The notes beneath the pieces are model-generated. The model saw only the letters and a list, made by a program, of their open reading frames with translations. It did not search any database and was not told where the DNA came from. Source: Lunularia cruciata (lineage: Eukaryota; Streptophyta; Marchantiopsida; Lunulariales; Lunulariaceae). Taken from it: 64,000 nt of DNA. Of this stretch, positions 20,466-33,868 are shown piece after piece (the stretch's first letter is position 1; every line of letters starts with the position of its first letter). The stretch covers positions 64,308,333-64,372,332 of the forward strand of contig OX419756.1 in NCBI GenBank assembly GCA_948567375.1, given 5' to 3'. The position numbers were made by a program, and so were the translations under genes.

Positions 20466-20849
20466 TTTCCTCCTTCATGTCCTCTCCATCATCCATTTGC
20501 ATATTATAGACATCATATTTATGCTGAACTTTAGATGTTATAACCTACTTATTTTCTATAAGATTAAACTTAATAGGTTTTTAAATCACTTCAAGTCATA
20601 CATGAAAGTACTTGCCTATTAGCACCCAATACGGTATGGAATGAATTATCCCATGATATCACCTATTAATAATAATGCTTGATATTCTACTCAATTATTA
20701 CTTCTTGTGTACCATTGTTCTTGTGTATGTGAAGAATATTTACACTTCATTTAATGATGAATATCATATAACAAAATTTTATTTTTGTGTTAACTATATA
20801 AATATCACTATAAATTTATTATAAATATCTTTCTTTACATGATCTTTCA
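20466..20849. other. Unassigned AT-rich sequence
   Basis: No gene or repeat recognised between the end of element B and the degenerate pol G. Confidence 0.35.
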
Positions 20850-22680
20850 TAAATCTATTTTTCCCTTCATTGGACTTATCAAGAAGTCCCACCAACTTAA
20901 TCTACTTGGAGAAGTGTTCTACCATCACTAGAACATACTAATGATATCTCATAGTCAATGATAAAGGTCTAGCAAAGTCCAAACTCAAGTGGTAATCTAA
21001 TCACATATTAAGTGTTGGGTGTAACTATGTCATAAGAGCATTAACTTGACCACAAACCACACATCTTACAAAAATATTTTAAGTCTTGGTTTGTATACCA
21101 TGCACAAATAATGATTTTAAAGTAAGCTATATGTTTTTTTCACTTCAAAATGTCATAGCTTCCCATGAGCATGTCTTACCAATTGTGTTCTTTGAAATAA
21201 AATTGGTAGTACCCACACTCTATCATCTTCTTGTAAACACAAAAGATGTTTCTACTCCAATCTAAACTACCTTGCTTGTTGAAGTACCATGATCTCTCTC
21301 CTTAACACTCATTGTGCTAATTTCAATAGAAGTGTGAAGATATTCAACCACCATCATTATCATGAATATCTTGTTGAATTTTTTAATATCCCTATTTTTT
21401 GGATCTTGAGACCTCAAAAAATCCTCTTGTTTGCACAAAAAGAGCTACTACCAAACCCCAAATCAACATACACCAAAAGATGAATGTATGCTAATATGAT
21501 CTTGTCCAATCATACTTGTTGGTACAAAGGTTTCTAGTTGAACTATTTGACGGTTCACTACTCCAAGTTTGTGCAAAATTATAGAATCATACTCTTGTAA
21601 ACATAGAGCATATAATTAAAGCTACCTTAAAAGCTTGTTGGACTCCATCAACAACTTGAATGGTTGGTGATGAGTGACAAGAGTGAAGGGATCTCCAAAA
21701 AAATAACATTAGAAATATACTACCATCCTCATTTCTAAAAAAACTTCATTCATATGAGCATATGAGTTATACTTTATATTTATTAAAATTTTGCAGTGAC
21801 TAGCATAAAACCACTATAAACCCCTTTTCCTTGTCATCTTATCGGGGAAGTATTGCTCAAAGATCCAATATGCTCTAATAAATATAAACTTAATCAATCT
21901 TTTAAGGATAGTGGAGGATGTTAACTTATCCACTACAAAAGAGCACTACAAAAGCTCTCTCTTGCTCAACTCCCAATATTACTCATGTTTTAGTTGGTCA
22001 ACTTTATCAATGTCTTGGTAATTGTGCTAAATCCTCTAATATATTGGCAAAAATGGTTTTCCAATCCAAAGAATACTTGCACTATACTCACATCTATAGG
22101 TCAAGGAATATAAATAATAGTCTCCACCTTTTTTTTTTGAATACCAAGTCCAATAAGGTAGATAGTAGGACCCAAATACTCAACCCACTCAAGATGTAAT
22201 TTGAGTATATGTTATCTTGATCTCTCAAAAACCTTAATAGAAATCTCTCATGCTCCTCCATATTAGCATAATATATCAAAATGCAATTAACAAAAAATCA
22301 AGCAAAATCAAATCCTCTTTGGATCCTCCTATCCATGACTCTTTGGAACTCAATAAGAGAAGATCTTAACCCAAATAGTAAGAATCACTTTTGATATAAC
22401 ACAACTTTATGATCAATATCAATTACCCTAAATGTTCTCTTGGCCTTATATTGCTCTATGATTGACTATTGATTGTAACTTGCTCAAAGATCCAAAGTAC
22501 TAAAGATTTTTACATGTCCAATCAGATCAAAGATCTACTTTGGTGTGGATATTGTATACCAATCAAACTTAGTTTTTCATTTGATAGGATAGAAAATCTC
22601 CAAATATCCACCTATCCATATAGTTGCCATACACATATTTCTTGGCTAGCATCATAGTGGCAAAAAGAAAGCATTTGCAC
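20850..22680 (-). pseudogene. Degenerate pol fragment G of the B/D/E family
   Basis: Minus-strand remnant colinear with element E. 20850-21340 matches the integrase region of 62290-62790 (for example ATCTACTTGGAGAAGTG), 21610-21850 matches RNase H (GACTCCATCAAC), and 22290-22660 matches the RT start (CCATACACATATTTCTTGGC). It is AT-enriched and full of indels, more decayed than B, D or E, and ends at about 22680 with no terminal repeat found. Confidence 0.7.
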
Positions 22681-25600
22681 ATTTTTTCTTTAGAATACTA
22701 TATCTAGAAATGAATTGAAAAGAAAGATCACCATGTTCTCTCTCACATTAGCTTCAATATCAAGATTCTAAAAGATTTTGTAAGAATAGTGTGATACCTT
22801 TGAGTTCCATTAGAAGTATGTATTACATGTTGTGATCTTTGCAATTCTCTCAAGGACAAAGGAGAAGAAAACTCTAGATCAAGAAAACTCCATCTCAAAA
22901 ATTGCATCCATGCAATTTTTGAGATGGAGAGAGTAGAACATCTTCTTGTTCTACAATTAGAAATAATCCTAGGTTTCTCTCTTACCTAAGAGATAATTTA
23001 TGTATGCACTATGTTGCTAAAAGGGAGAAAAAAATTATCTCAAGCAACATCAAGGGTTTAGAGTTTAGGTTTTAGTGTTCTAAAAGGAAACCTTTGACTC
23101 ACTCTTTTAATATTTCATTCACTCCCAAATGACCAATTCACTCTATTATGCCAAAGCTTCTCTAAAATAGCTAATGAAATAAGGCTTCATCAATGTAAAC
23201 ATAAAAGATGTGGTGCACAAATTTTGCAAATTTTTTTGTTTCTGTAAAGATAAGAGGTGTTCCTTTCCTATTTGGAGGAAGAAACCTTCATGTTTATTCA
23301 TTCTTTGGATACATCTTCTTATATGGCAAGTGTACAAAGAAAGATTGTACAAATAAAGTGTTAAGCACAAAGAATAGACCAAGCCAAAGAAGAAAGATAC
23401 AAAGACTCTTTGCCTAAAGAGTTTTGGAGCCAAAGACTATGCTACAATTTTGAACTCTCTCCCTCATGTAAGTAAAGAACCGGTGCCAAGAACCATTAGT
23501 GTATGTTAAAGAATTCTCACATGTGGATAGAGATTGCTCACTTATTGAGGACCATTGGCCAAAGAGCCTTGACTACAAAATTAAGAGTAGGATTAAGTCT
23601 TCCACAAGAACTTTCTTGAAATTAAGTCTATCTTTGGCAAAGGAATCCTTTGAGTGCAATTCAAAGAGAAAGTATAGACTTAGAATTCTTTGGAGTAAAC
23701 CATCTTTGTTTTAGTTAATTTCTTCAAGAAAGATTGTAGAATTAGAGAGAGTGAAGAAGAAGAAGAAGACAAACTTACCCTACAAGAGACCAAGACCAAA
23801 ATAGAAGGAGAAGACAAGCAAGAAAATGAAGAATTTGCACCACAAGGTGAAGAGAATCACCAAGCTAAAGTTTCAAGAAGATCTTTGGAGAAAAGAACCA
23901 ACAACTCCAAAGCAACTAAGATCATCTTTGATGGTAGAAAAGAAGGAGACCAAGGAAGGAGTGGCCAAGGAAAAATATATTGACATCCAAGCAGAAGATG
24001 TCATAGAAGAGCTCAACATAAGGAAGCAATAGTAACCAAAATGCAGAAGATGAGCATACCAAGCAAGCCACCCAACAAATTCAATGAATATAGGAAAGAG
24101 AATGGTCTTTTGTTAGAGGACTTGCAAGTGGAGTTGTAGAAGGATAAAGAAGAAATTGCAATTAATATGAAGAAGTTTCAAGAAGAAATCCCTGAAGAGA
24201 TCTTCTATAGCTCTAAAGAAAAAATGATCTTTATAATGATGCTAATCAAAGACTTAGAAGATCTTTGGGACAAATTAGTGTTCATATCCCAAGACAAAGC
24301 AAAAGGTAAAATGACCAATACAAAGTTACATGAGCAAAAACTTCAACTGTAGATGCTAAAAGGGAAGATCTATGAAGACAAAAAGATGTATAGATTAGCC
24401 ATTAAATTTTGAGAACATGTAGATAGGAAGTTCATCAAATCTTGTGATACATTAGTGTTAGAGATAGCATCTTATAAGAAGAGTAGATCTTTTCCTTAGA
24501 AAGGTTAGGGAAAAAGGAAGTTCTTTGCAATAGTTTAGTGCAAAGACTCTTTATTGAAAAATTCTTCTTATTTGAAGGTTATTTGTAGTTTTTATCTTCA
24601 AAGTAGGAAGAAGTTCAAAGAAAACAAGTAGATTTTTCTTTAGGGAAGAGTTAGCATCTTCTTGAGCCATGTAGATAGCAATTAGCAATGGACAAATAAG
24701 CAAGAAAGGATAAGACAAGGATGATAAGACATCCAATGTACAATGTAGATACAAGGAACTGCAGACTTGGAATATCTTTGCACTTCCTCTACTATTAGAT
24801 TGTCTTTAGTCCAAGTAGGAAGTACTGTTTAAGGCTTCAAACCCTTGTAAATAATTCATTCAGTCAATGGAAGACATATAAAGTGAAAGGGCCAAAATCC
24901 CTTCATTGCTTTGGTTTATGTTGAGTATTGGTGATAGGTCTTCATTAAGTGATGGTGAGGAATCTTTGCAATAAGAACCCAAGTGATTGAGTGTATGTGA
25001 TCAATAGTGCTTGTGACTAGGATTTGTTATCCATGGTAGTTCCAAAGAAGCAATGCCTTTGGTCTTAAATGATCCATAATGTCAGTATTACCATAAGAAC
25101 AAAGACAAAGAATTCTCACCAATGCAAAGATTCTTTGTATGGAGTAGTGCCTTTTGAGAAGGGTGGAACATGGTTTTCAAAGTAGGAGTCTTTGTAGTAA
25201 GAGTAGCCTCTTTGGGGTTAACTGGATCATCACCTTTAGGATATAGTCGGAACTTATGGTAAGTGCAAGTGACTTATGGTGATTTTCTAGTTACTACATT
25301 GCACTAAAAGTGTGACATTACACACTTCTAGGAATAGTTCTTGCCCAAGAGGTTAAAATAAGTAAATAAAGAATTGCAATAGTGAAATTTCTTCAAATCT
25401 AGCCATTTTTTAAGTGTATCTTTGTGTGAAAAAATTATTTCTTACTATTATACCACATTTTAGTTGATATTGGGATACAATAAAAAAAATCTTTCACTCA
25501 AACTCACCAAAGAGTACTCTATAGTTAGAAGTTCCTCCACAATCAACAATCATATAGTTGCATTCTCAATTAGAAAATCTCACTTTTTATTTACCATATA

Positions 25601-26420
25601 TATATAGTATTCATAAAGCTTCATTCTCCTTACTCGCTCCATGCTCAAAGATCAGGAATGAATGTCTTTACTCTCCTAAGTCTATCTTTATGTACTCACC
25701 AATGTTATTATAATTATTGTTTTGTTAATAAAAATTTCTACTCTACATAAAGTACCCTAGGTAAAAAAAGCTAAGATATATATGCCTTCATATAAGGTTT
25801 TTGCCTCTAATCCTTTAAGAATTATCCAAGCATATTTCCTAGGAATCTACAACTTTCTATAAATTAAAAAGTTACATTGTATCTCAAGGTCAAGTCAAAT
25901 CTACCATACTTGACTTACCTCCATTATCAAAGATCATTTAACCTATTCAAGCCAATAGGATTTGATATCTCCTACATACTAAGTCTATTGGACCGCAAAG
26001 TCCAAGATAAAGGCACCTATATATACTACTCTATATAAATTTATTTTAAAAGATCACACTCTAATGTAATCTAATTTAGAATTCACTATGAAGTCTCACT
26101 GCATATCCAACTACTGAATATTGGATCTTTTGATTAATTTAACCATACTAACTTAGTGTAAAGATACATTTGAATTTTTAATTATTAGCTAGTTTAAATA
26201 AATAAAAATAATTAAAATACTACTAAAGATTATATCCATTCTAGGGAGTTATAGTTTAGATATCATTATGTTAAAACTATTCCAACAAGTATTTGTTAGC
26301 AAGGTCCAATACTAGAGTATATCTTAATTATCCATGACACTATAGACCAAAATAAGATGAGCATTCCTCAATCAAGGAAGAACTTAAGATCCTATCAAGA
26401 TCTAGCATGGCACTTCTTGA
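22681..26420. other. Unassigned region with Lys/Glu-rich broken frames
   Basis: Plus-strand ORF pieces 23826-24032 and 24167-24352 are rich in Lys and Glu and could be a decayed coiled-coil or gag-like frame. No domain recognised. The region repeats AAAGATTC/TCTTTG words. 25340-25385 (TTGCCCAAGAGGTTAAAATA) resembles the reverse complement of 31190-31245, hinting at two inverted copies of an unidentified element. Confidence 0.3.
22888..22929. repeat. Perfect inverted repeat, 20-bp arms
   Basis: Left arm 22888-22907 (CTCCATCTCAAAAATTGCAT) and right arm 22910-22929 are exact reverse complements around a 2-bp centre. They would form a stable hairpin or cruciform. Confidence 0.85.
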
Positions 26421-26424
26421 CCAG

Positions 26425-27118
26425 TTAGCCTACTTATCTCTTACTTAGGATGAACTTCTCCAATAGATATTAAGGAAATACAACATGGATAAGATGAGGA
26501 TACGATACAACATTGATACATGTGGAGAAAACCAAACTCCATGACACTCCTACAAGACTCAAAGTATTGCTCACTATAGAGCTCAATGATTAATAGATAG
26601 TTGAAAATGAATAATGAGTACCTCTTCATCCCTTTTTTATATACTTGTAAAATTGGTCCACCTAGAAGTTAACATTTAACTAAAGTTATTGGGTAAAAAA
26701 AGCACTAATGTTAAAAGTAAATAAAATACCTAAACTCATGGTAATATCTCATAAGGATTTAATCTTACATTGATGCAACAACTAAGTCAAGAATTCATTC
26801 ACATGGGCTATTCTTAGACTACAAGGAAATCCACACCAAACAGATTTGTAGACCAAAGAGTCATCAAAGCTAAATATCTAAGAATAAAAAAAATTAAACA
26901 CTAGAATCTGAATTATTTATTCTTGCTCTTTTAAACTCCTCTATAATAGGATCCTCTACCTTAGCTATAACTAACTCTTGCTAATTATAGTAAATACAAA
27001 AGCTTGGTTAAAATCTATGGAATAATATCTTTAACTACTCATAAACCAAACTAGATATCCCAATAATACCAAATTGGATATCCCAATAGAGCATACATGT
27101 ACCAATGGATGGTATAGA
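26425..27118 (-). mobile_element. Solo LTR H7 (old copy, family of element F)
   Basis: The reverse complement is colinear with H1-H6: CTATCTCTTAC.. end at about 26430, CTCACTATAGAGCTCAATGA, TTCATTCACATGGGCTATTC and the CATACATGTACCAATGG end. More diverged than the other copies, so probably an old insertion. Neither flank shows F coding sequence. Target duplication not resolved. Confidence 0.65.
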
Positions 27119-27892
27119 TTGGAGTCTTATTGACAAGAATCTTAATTTATGAATACCAACAAAGTGTAATTGGCCATTTCACTATTATTTTGTTTTCTAA
27201 AGCTCTCCAAGATTTGAAACCTACCATATAGACCATAGGGGCAGCTTATCCTTCAAAACCTTTGTTGACCACCTACTTTTCCAAAATTTATTGGGTAAGA
27301 AATACTAAAGTTTGCTACTTGTAAGCAAGCAATTTAACATTTGAGTGATGATAAAATAAGAGTATATGGAGTATCTCCTAAAGATGGTTTGAACCATATT
27401 TATTCATAAGCTTGAAGGTTTACAACACCAATATTCAAGCCATTGCTAAGACATCTATTCCCCTAATTGAACAACTCACATGAAAATTACATGAATGTGC
27501 TAATGGTTGAATATCTCTAGAAACTTGATATAATGGCTTTCTTGAGAGTATTGAAGTATAAGAAGCTTGTTTGAAAGTATTGAAGCTTACTTTATTATGG
27601 TTTGTCATACTCACACAAATAGATGCAATTTTCTTGCAAATCTTACAACTACTACTTATTATTGAGTGTTTTATTTTGAAAAAATATAAGGTTATAAGGT
27701 TATCCAAATACATAAGGAAAAGGACGTCATCTTATGCCATATTGGATTACAGAGATTAAAAACCTTTTTTTTAGTGCTTACAAAGTATATATGTCTAAGA
27801 GGCAAATATGTTGGCTCAAATGTTGTAAGTGAATGGAGAAGACAAGAGTGAGGTTATATAAGTGAAGATAGACCTTATAAAGAATTAAGTAA

Positions 27893-28329
27893 GGAGAATT
27901 TTCATAAATGGGACCATTTAAAATTTTATTTGAAAAAATGGGCGGTTTGCAATTAAAAAATATCACCAAGCTCATTGTAACCTTGGAAGAGGAGCAACAA
28001 ACATCAAACCTACCAAATATGTTGAACTCCATGTAGCAAACATCAAACCTACCAAATATGTTGAACTCCATGTAAAAGGGAAGCTGCTACACGTTGCATA
28101 TTGGGCTAGGCTGGAAGCCCAATTCATCAAGTACATTTAGAGAGAGACAGAGTTCTATAGGCGAGACATATATAGTAGAGTGCAATGAATGGCGGAGCAA
28201 GTGGCTTTGAATGAAATCTCTCATTCTTGCTAATGAAACTCAAGAATCAGCCCACTTTTGCAAATAAATCTGGAATCCGCCCATTTTTGCAAATAAAATT
28301 TTAAAATGGCTCATTTATGAAAATTCCCC
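27893..28329. mobile_element. Mutator-like MITE
   Basis: 437 bp with long terminal inverted repeats of about 53 bp: left GGAGAATTTTCATAAATGGG, right end (reverse complement) GGGGAATTTTCATAAATGAG. Both reach AAAATGGGCGG. Flanked by 9-bp duplications ATTAAGTAA (27884-27892) and ATTAAGAAA (28330-28338), one mismatch. Long inverted ends plus a 9-bp duplication are the signature of Mutator-like elements. No transposase, so non-autonomous. Confidence 0.82.
27998..28075. repeat. 39-bp tandem repeat, two units, inside the MITE
   Basis: 27998-28036 and 28037-28075 are near-identical (CAAACATCAAACCTACCAAA..). They lie just inside the left inverted repeat, indicating a recent slippage duplication. Confidence 0.85.
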
Positions 28330-28381
28330 ATTAAGAAAAGATAGACCTTATAAAGAATTATGTTGTTGGTAGATATTGAAA

Positions 28382-28417
28382 TTTAGTTCCAAGTGTTTTT
28401 CAACACTTGGAACTAAA
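28382..28417. repeat. Perfect inverted repeat, 16-bp arms
   Basis: TTTAGTTCCAAGTGTT (28382-28397), loop TTTC, exact reverse complement (28402-28417). A strong hairpin; function unknown. Confidence 0.85.
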
Positions 28418-28419
28418 CT

Positions 28420-31400
28420 TAAAGACAATCTGAGGGTTCTCAATAATCTAAAATCTGTAAGAGTGGTTTCTAGTGATAAATTTTTTATAAAGTACAATAA
28501 GTTATAAGGTATAAGTGGTTATAAAGGCAAAAATGGACAAAAGAGAAGAACAATAGCAAACAATGCATACTACTATATTAGTTTTTTAAACAACTATATA
28601 AAAAATAAGAACATGACCAAAGGTATCTAGAGATATTAGGGCATTGGAATCTTGCTACTTAATGCATTACATTAACATTTAGTTTTCTCAAGAATAAGGA
28701 AGAGGATATCCAAGAACAAGGTGCCTCATGATTGTACAACCAAATCTATTGGAGTAGCAAATGGTATAGCAATTGGGTACATCAAGGTTAAATATTTATA
28801 CTATATTGAATTGGTTACAATTTTCATTATTTGATTTTATTTTTATTTTTATTTTTTTTAATAAAAAATAATTAGTCATTATTTAATACAATCATTTATA
28901 TAGTCCAATCATCATCATCTAAATTTATTATATCAAATAAATGGTGAAATATTTTATCCAGACCTTTAAGATGATTGATATTATTCTATATTTCAATTTA
29001 TTTTCTAGTTTAGTAAGTATATTTAATTATTTTATTTCAACTTCTATGGTTATCCTTTTTCTTATGTCAAATGTTTTAGATTAGCCTTAAATTATAGACC
29101 AAAATTCAAGATTGATCTAAGATATAATAAATTATTTCAACTAATGCATATTTATTGAAATATATTATTGTATGGCTTATCCGTGTTAGGTAAAAATATT
29201 TGGTATTAAGACTATTAGATAAATCTATTTGATCAAGTTAAATACATAAGATTGGTATTTATACATTAAGTATAAAGTTGATGGACTTTGGAATAACTTT
29301 ACTTTTAAAAATTCATTATTTTGGATATATAGTTGAATTATCTATTCATTTTGAAATCCTATGCATTCTATTAATTAAAATATATGATTTTATAGATATC
29401 TAACACTAACCTAAGAAATTTATTCAATATATTAATTTATATTTATTATAAAACTAAATAATATAATTAATAAATAATATAAATGGATAAGCAAAAAATA
29501 TAAATTAGAATGATATATATTTATATAGTATAATGGAACTTCAATGTACTAAAAATTACATTGAATGTTAAACATAAGCACTTCAATTTTCCAATATAGA
29601 AAGTCAAATTTTCAAATTTTTACATGTCAATTATCCCATTCAAAAGGACTTAAATATCTAATAATGAGAATATAATTAATAAAAATAATCAACTAAGAGT
29701 AAGATTTTATTCTCACTATATAAGATGTCTTCTTATTGGCTAGTTTAAAAATATTTCCTTCAATATATATTGGTTACTCTTCCATTAATGTCAAGTTCTC
29801 ATATTTTATTACTATGGTCTTATAAAATAATAATAAAATAATTATTTTTAAATGATTAAAAGCCTTGTTCTTGGAGTAACTTCTATAACTTAAATAATCT
29901 TAATATTTTTAGAATCTATGTTTATATATACTTCAAATAACCAATTGGTTGAACATTATATTGGAAGTAAAATTCAATAGTAATGCTCTTAAGAATTGCT
30001 ATGTGATAATTGATCATGAGGGTAAGATACTGAAAAATATAGCCATAGGTGGATCTATCTAGTAATAATTTGAATATTGATTATCTTGTAGGACTTTATA
30101 GGTTGGACCATATGTGATAAGTTTCTAGGCTTGATAATATCAAGACTCATTACCTTCTCTCAAGTAAAGGGGTAAAAATCCCAATTAAACTAAGTTGTTT
30201 GTTTGTCTATAGGTTGGATAAGGGATTTCGACTGTTGTCCAAGTTAGGAATTTTGTTCTTAGTACATTGGGAGATTTGTCAAAGGTAGGCACTTTAACTC
30301 AACTAAAAGCTTATGGCTTAACATTGCATATTAAAGTTGAACAAATCTAAACCTAACTTGTCTAATTCTTGTTGTATGTGTATCCTTTGAAGCTGGTAAA
30401 AGGATGGAACTGGTCTTGATTTCCTTAAGTAGCCATCTTTCTTTAGTGCAAGAGTAGAAATAAGCAAGGTACATTAGCCCATGGATGGCCTAAATTTCCA
30501 CCAAGGCTACAAATCTCAATAAAAGTGGTATCTATAACAGTATTTTCTACACTTAGGGTTTGCTGCTTGTTTTATATAATCTATTATGACAGTTGATATA
30601 AATTCCTAGCACTCAATCTTTCTAATTTTCTAAATGTAATGGTTGTTTACAAGCACACAACTTGATAAATGAACTCAATCCTTGATTAACCTTCAAAATT
30701 TTAATGAATTAAGCAAAATAAAATAGAGGATGAGGTCTTAGGTCTAAGAGATTGGAATGATTTCCTCCTCCTTTTAATAAATTTTTGGAAATAATCTACT
30801 CGATATTTCATTTTTGTCTCTTGAAGTCAGTTGTCATGTATAGGACCTTATGGATCTTAATTCAACTTGAATTTGGATCAAAAGTTGAACTTTGGGTCTT
30901 TAAATAGTATACAATCAAACTTAAAACATGTTCAAACTGTAAAATTAACACTTTTACATTGATTAAGCATTCTTGTCATAAAACTTGCATATCCATATTA
31001 TTATTTCTTATGGACTTGCATTGAAGAAGTCATATTCTTAGTGTCACCTTACAACTTTGGGTATAATAAGTTGGTACTCTTTAGTTACCATTTGTAATTT
31101 GAAATATCACATTATTTACCAAATTGCAGTATTTCAATAAGAAAACATACATTCCCTTGAGGATATTATTAGAGATTTGAGGATATAAGAGAAAATGTCA
31201 CAAAATAGTTATTTATACTTACTTGTTTTACCTCTTGGGCAAAAAAACTCCAAAAGTGTAATTATACCACCAAAAAATCACACAAAACTACAAAAGAAAA
31301 CCCCCCTTACATTCGTATTAAATCCAATAGAAACTTGAAAAGTGATGGGACAATTTAAAACCTCTTTTTCTCTTAGAATACACTTGGCTGAACAGACTTT

Positions 31401-33174
31401 CAAAGTATTGTCTTTCCTTCCGAAACAAGGAATGAAGTTTCCAAAGCTTTCACAAAACTCTAAAACATTTATTAGTTTCCGGGTTATAGTAGACAACTCC
31501 AAAACCACATAGTAGTTTCCAAATTTCAGGGTTTCTACAAATCACAAGTCAAGTATCTGATTTTTGCATACTTTCAGCACTACAACACTTCCTCAATCCA
31601 ATCTTTGCGTTTCTCCCAAACAAATTCTTATCCACTAAGGATCAACACACACAATAGAATGCAATACTTACTATAGAGTTTTATCATAATCAAGAATATA
31701 CAAAATGGACAACTGCACAAGAGTATAACAAAAATGACAAAAAGTGAGCACTTTATTTTATTTTATTAACCTTACATTTAATTTGAAAAAAATTGGCATG
31801 TCACATGCCAAGGCTATAAATAGCTAGTCACTTGGAACTAAATGCTACACTAGAAGAATTTCAAAGTACAAAATAACACTTAACAACCAAATATAATTTT
31901 CCAAATCTCTTTTGCCACAACTTCCCAATCTCTAGATTTCCAAATTCTAACTGGTCATATTTGCCTTGATACCTACTAGAATCTGATCTAATTTATTTGC
32001 TACATTTGCTAACTCTTGCTTCGGGTTTTCTCTAATCTTAACTATCTTGTTCTCAATCATTTTTGCTAACTCCATTGCCACGTGTCTTCCCAAGCTTTCA
32101 CATTTGTACTTTTCCAAACCAATTTCTTCTTAATCTCTTTCAACTACTTGTGTTGCAAATCCAAAAGTGTGAAACCAACATACTCATTCATGATCTCCTT
32201 AAATTTTGCCTTTGAGATTCTATTGACTCCAACTTCTCACTTGATGGATTTTCAAGCGTAAGTCCTAGAACTATGATACTTGTAAGCACCTTCAATAAGG
32301 CTTGAGATTTCTCTAACTTCTTTGTCAAACATTCATTTGTTCTATGGCAAGTTCTAACTCTTCATGCATCTTAGCAAAATTGCTCTAAATCTCCTTCTTG
32401 ACTTCAAACAAGTCCATCTCAACTCTTATTTTGACAACATTGAGAGATTTCCTCTTTTCTTTCCATGAATTTTCTTATGTCAAACTAGACAAAAGAGCAT
32501 ATGATGTATGCTTATCATCTACTTTTACTTTCTTTACATAGTTTGAGCCATCTTCTAAATTGTGTATCCTATATTGCTCTAAACCTATTGCCTTATATTT
32601 TTCTCCTATTTGCACTTAAAGTGACTCAAATTTCTTTTGAAAACTTAATTCTTTTGAGGTACATTCTTGATTTCCTCCAATTCTTGCTTCAATATAGAAA
32701 CTTCACTTTTATAGGCATATTCACCTGCTTATATCCATCTTACCAAGTCCACCAATGATCTCATATTTGGTCACTCCACTCATTCAAGAATGTGAGAACA
32801 TGCAACACAATGATATTCATGGCTTCCATCACTTGACTAAGTGAAAGCATGGTAGATACTTCCAAAAGGATTGCTTGACACAATGTCATACTTTGCCTTT
32901 CTCTCTTTGGGAACACACCAAGTGACTAGATATGGAGCTTAAGGATAGGATGTTGAGTGTAAACGTATCACTAATAGTTTTTAACTTGCTTTTTTGCCCA
33001 ACCACTAAAGCTTCTACCTTTTTTTGAGTGTTCCTTCTATTGGGTAAGGGAGTAATGGGAAACCTAACTTTTCATCACATGCATTCATGGTCTATTGGTT
33101 ATCACTTCCAATATTACAAAAGAGAAATATGAAATACACCTAGAAGGAAAGAAACCTAAGTGCAATACCCATAA
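28420..33174. other. AT-rich unassigned region
   Basis: No convincing gene. 28800-30000 is very AT-rich with no ORF of note. A 76-codon minus-strand ORF (31278-31508) and Lys/Glu-rich minus-strand text at about 32020-32460 (for example NFAKMHEELELAIEQMN) look like remnants of one coiled-coil reading frame. The segment near 31190-31260 resembles the reverse complement of 25340-25385. Possibly an ancient retroelement. Confidence 0.3.
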
Positions 33175-33846
33175 TGTAACACCCATTGGTGCATTTATAC
33201 TTTATTGGGATATTTAGTTTGGTATTGTAAGTAGTTGAGATATTATTTATTTATATGGAGTTTAACCAAGATTTTATATTGGTCATGATTAGCTAGAGCT
33301 AGTCATAGCTAAGGTAAAAATTACTATACTTTATAGAAAGCTGAAAGAGTGAGCATCACAATTTTGGATTCTAGTGTAGTTATATTATTCTTAGATGTTT
33401 GGTTTGAAGAAAGAGTTGAGAACTCTTGATTCCACAAGTTTTTTTGTTTGGATTTTCTATATTCCAAGGATAATCCATGTGAATGAATCCTTGACTTAGT
33501 TTTTGGGTCAAGGGAAGACAACATGCTTAGGGGATTATTCCCATGAGCGTGGATATTCTCTTAGATTTTAGATTTTATGTGACTTTTAGCCTAGTAACTT
33601 GAGTTACTTTGGTATTTAATAACTTTGGTATGTAAATATTGAACAAATGTATAAACTAGGAGTGAGAAGGTACTCATAATCCTTTCATTTGCAACTATTT
33701 CTCTCTTAGTGAGTTCTTTATTAAGCAATGGTTTGAACCAATGGAGGAGGGTGATGGAGTTTGGATTTTTTGCCTTCTAAGTCCATGGTGCAATACCTTA
33801 ATAGTCATCAAAGGTTCATCTTGAGTGAGAGATAGGCCAGCTTACA
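33175..33846 (+). repeat. Element F 5' LTR (H2)
   Basis: Starts TGTAACACCCATTGGTGC, ends GGCCAGCTTACA. Colinear with solo LTRs H1, H3 and H5 and with 3' LTR H6. H2 and H6 share GGAGTTTAAC, absent in H1, which supports them as a pair. Confidence 0.8.
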
Positions 33847-33850
33847 TTTT

Positions 33851-33868
33851 TGGTTTTGTTGCTTGGAC
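33851..33868 (+). promoter_or_regulatory. Putative primer-binding site (tRNA-Asp-like)
   Basis: TGGTTTTGTTGCTTGGAC begins 4 bp after the LTR and resembles TGGCGCCGTTGCCGGGGA, the tRNA-Asp site used by Tat/Athila elements. Most mismatches are C to T, as expected for methylated DNA. Tentative. Confidence 0.45.
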
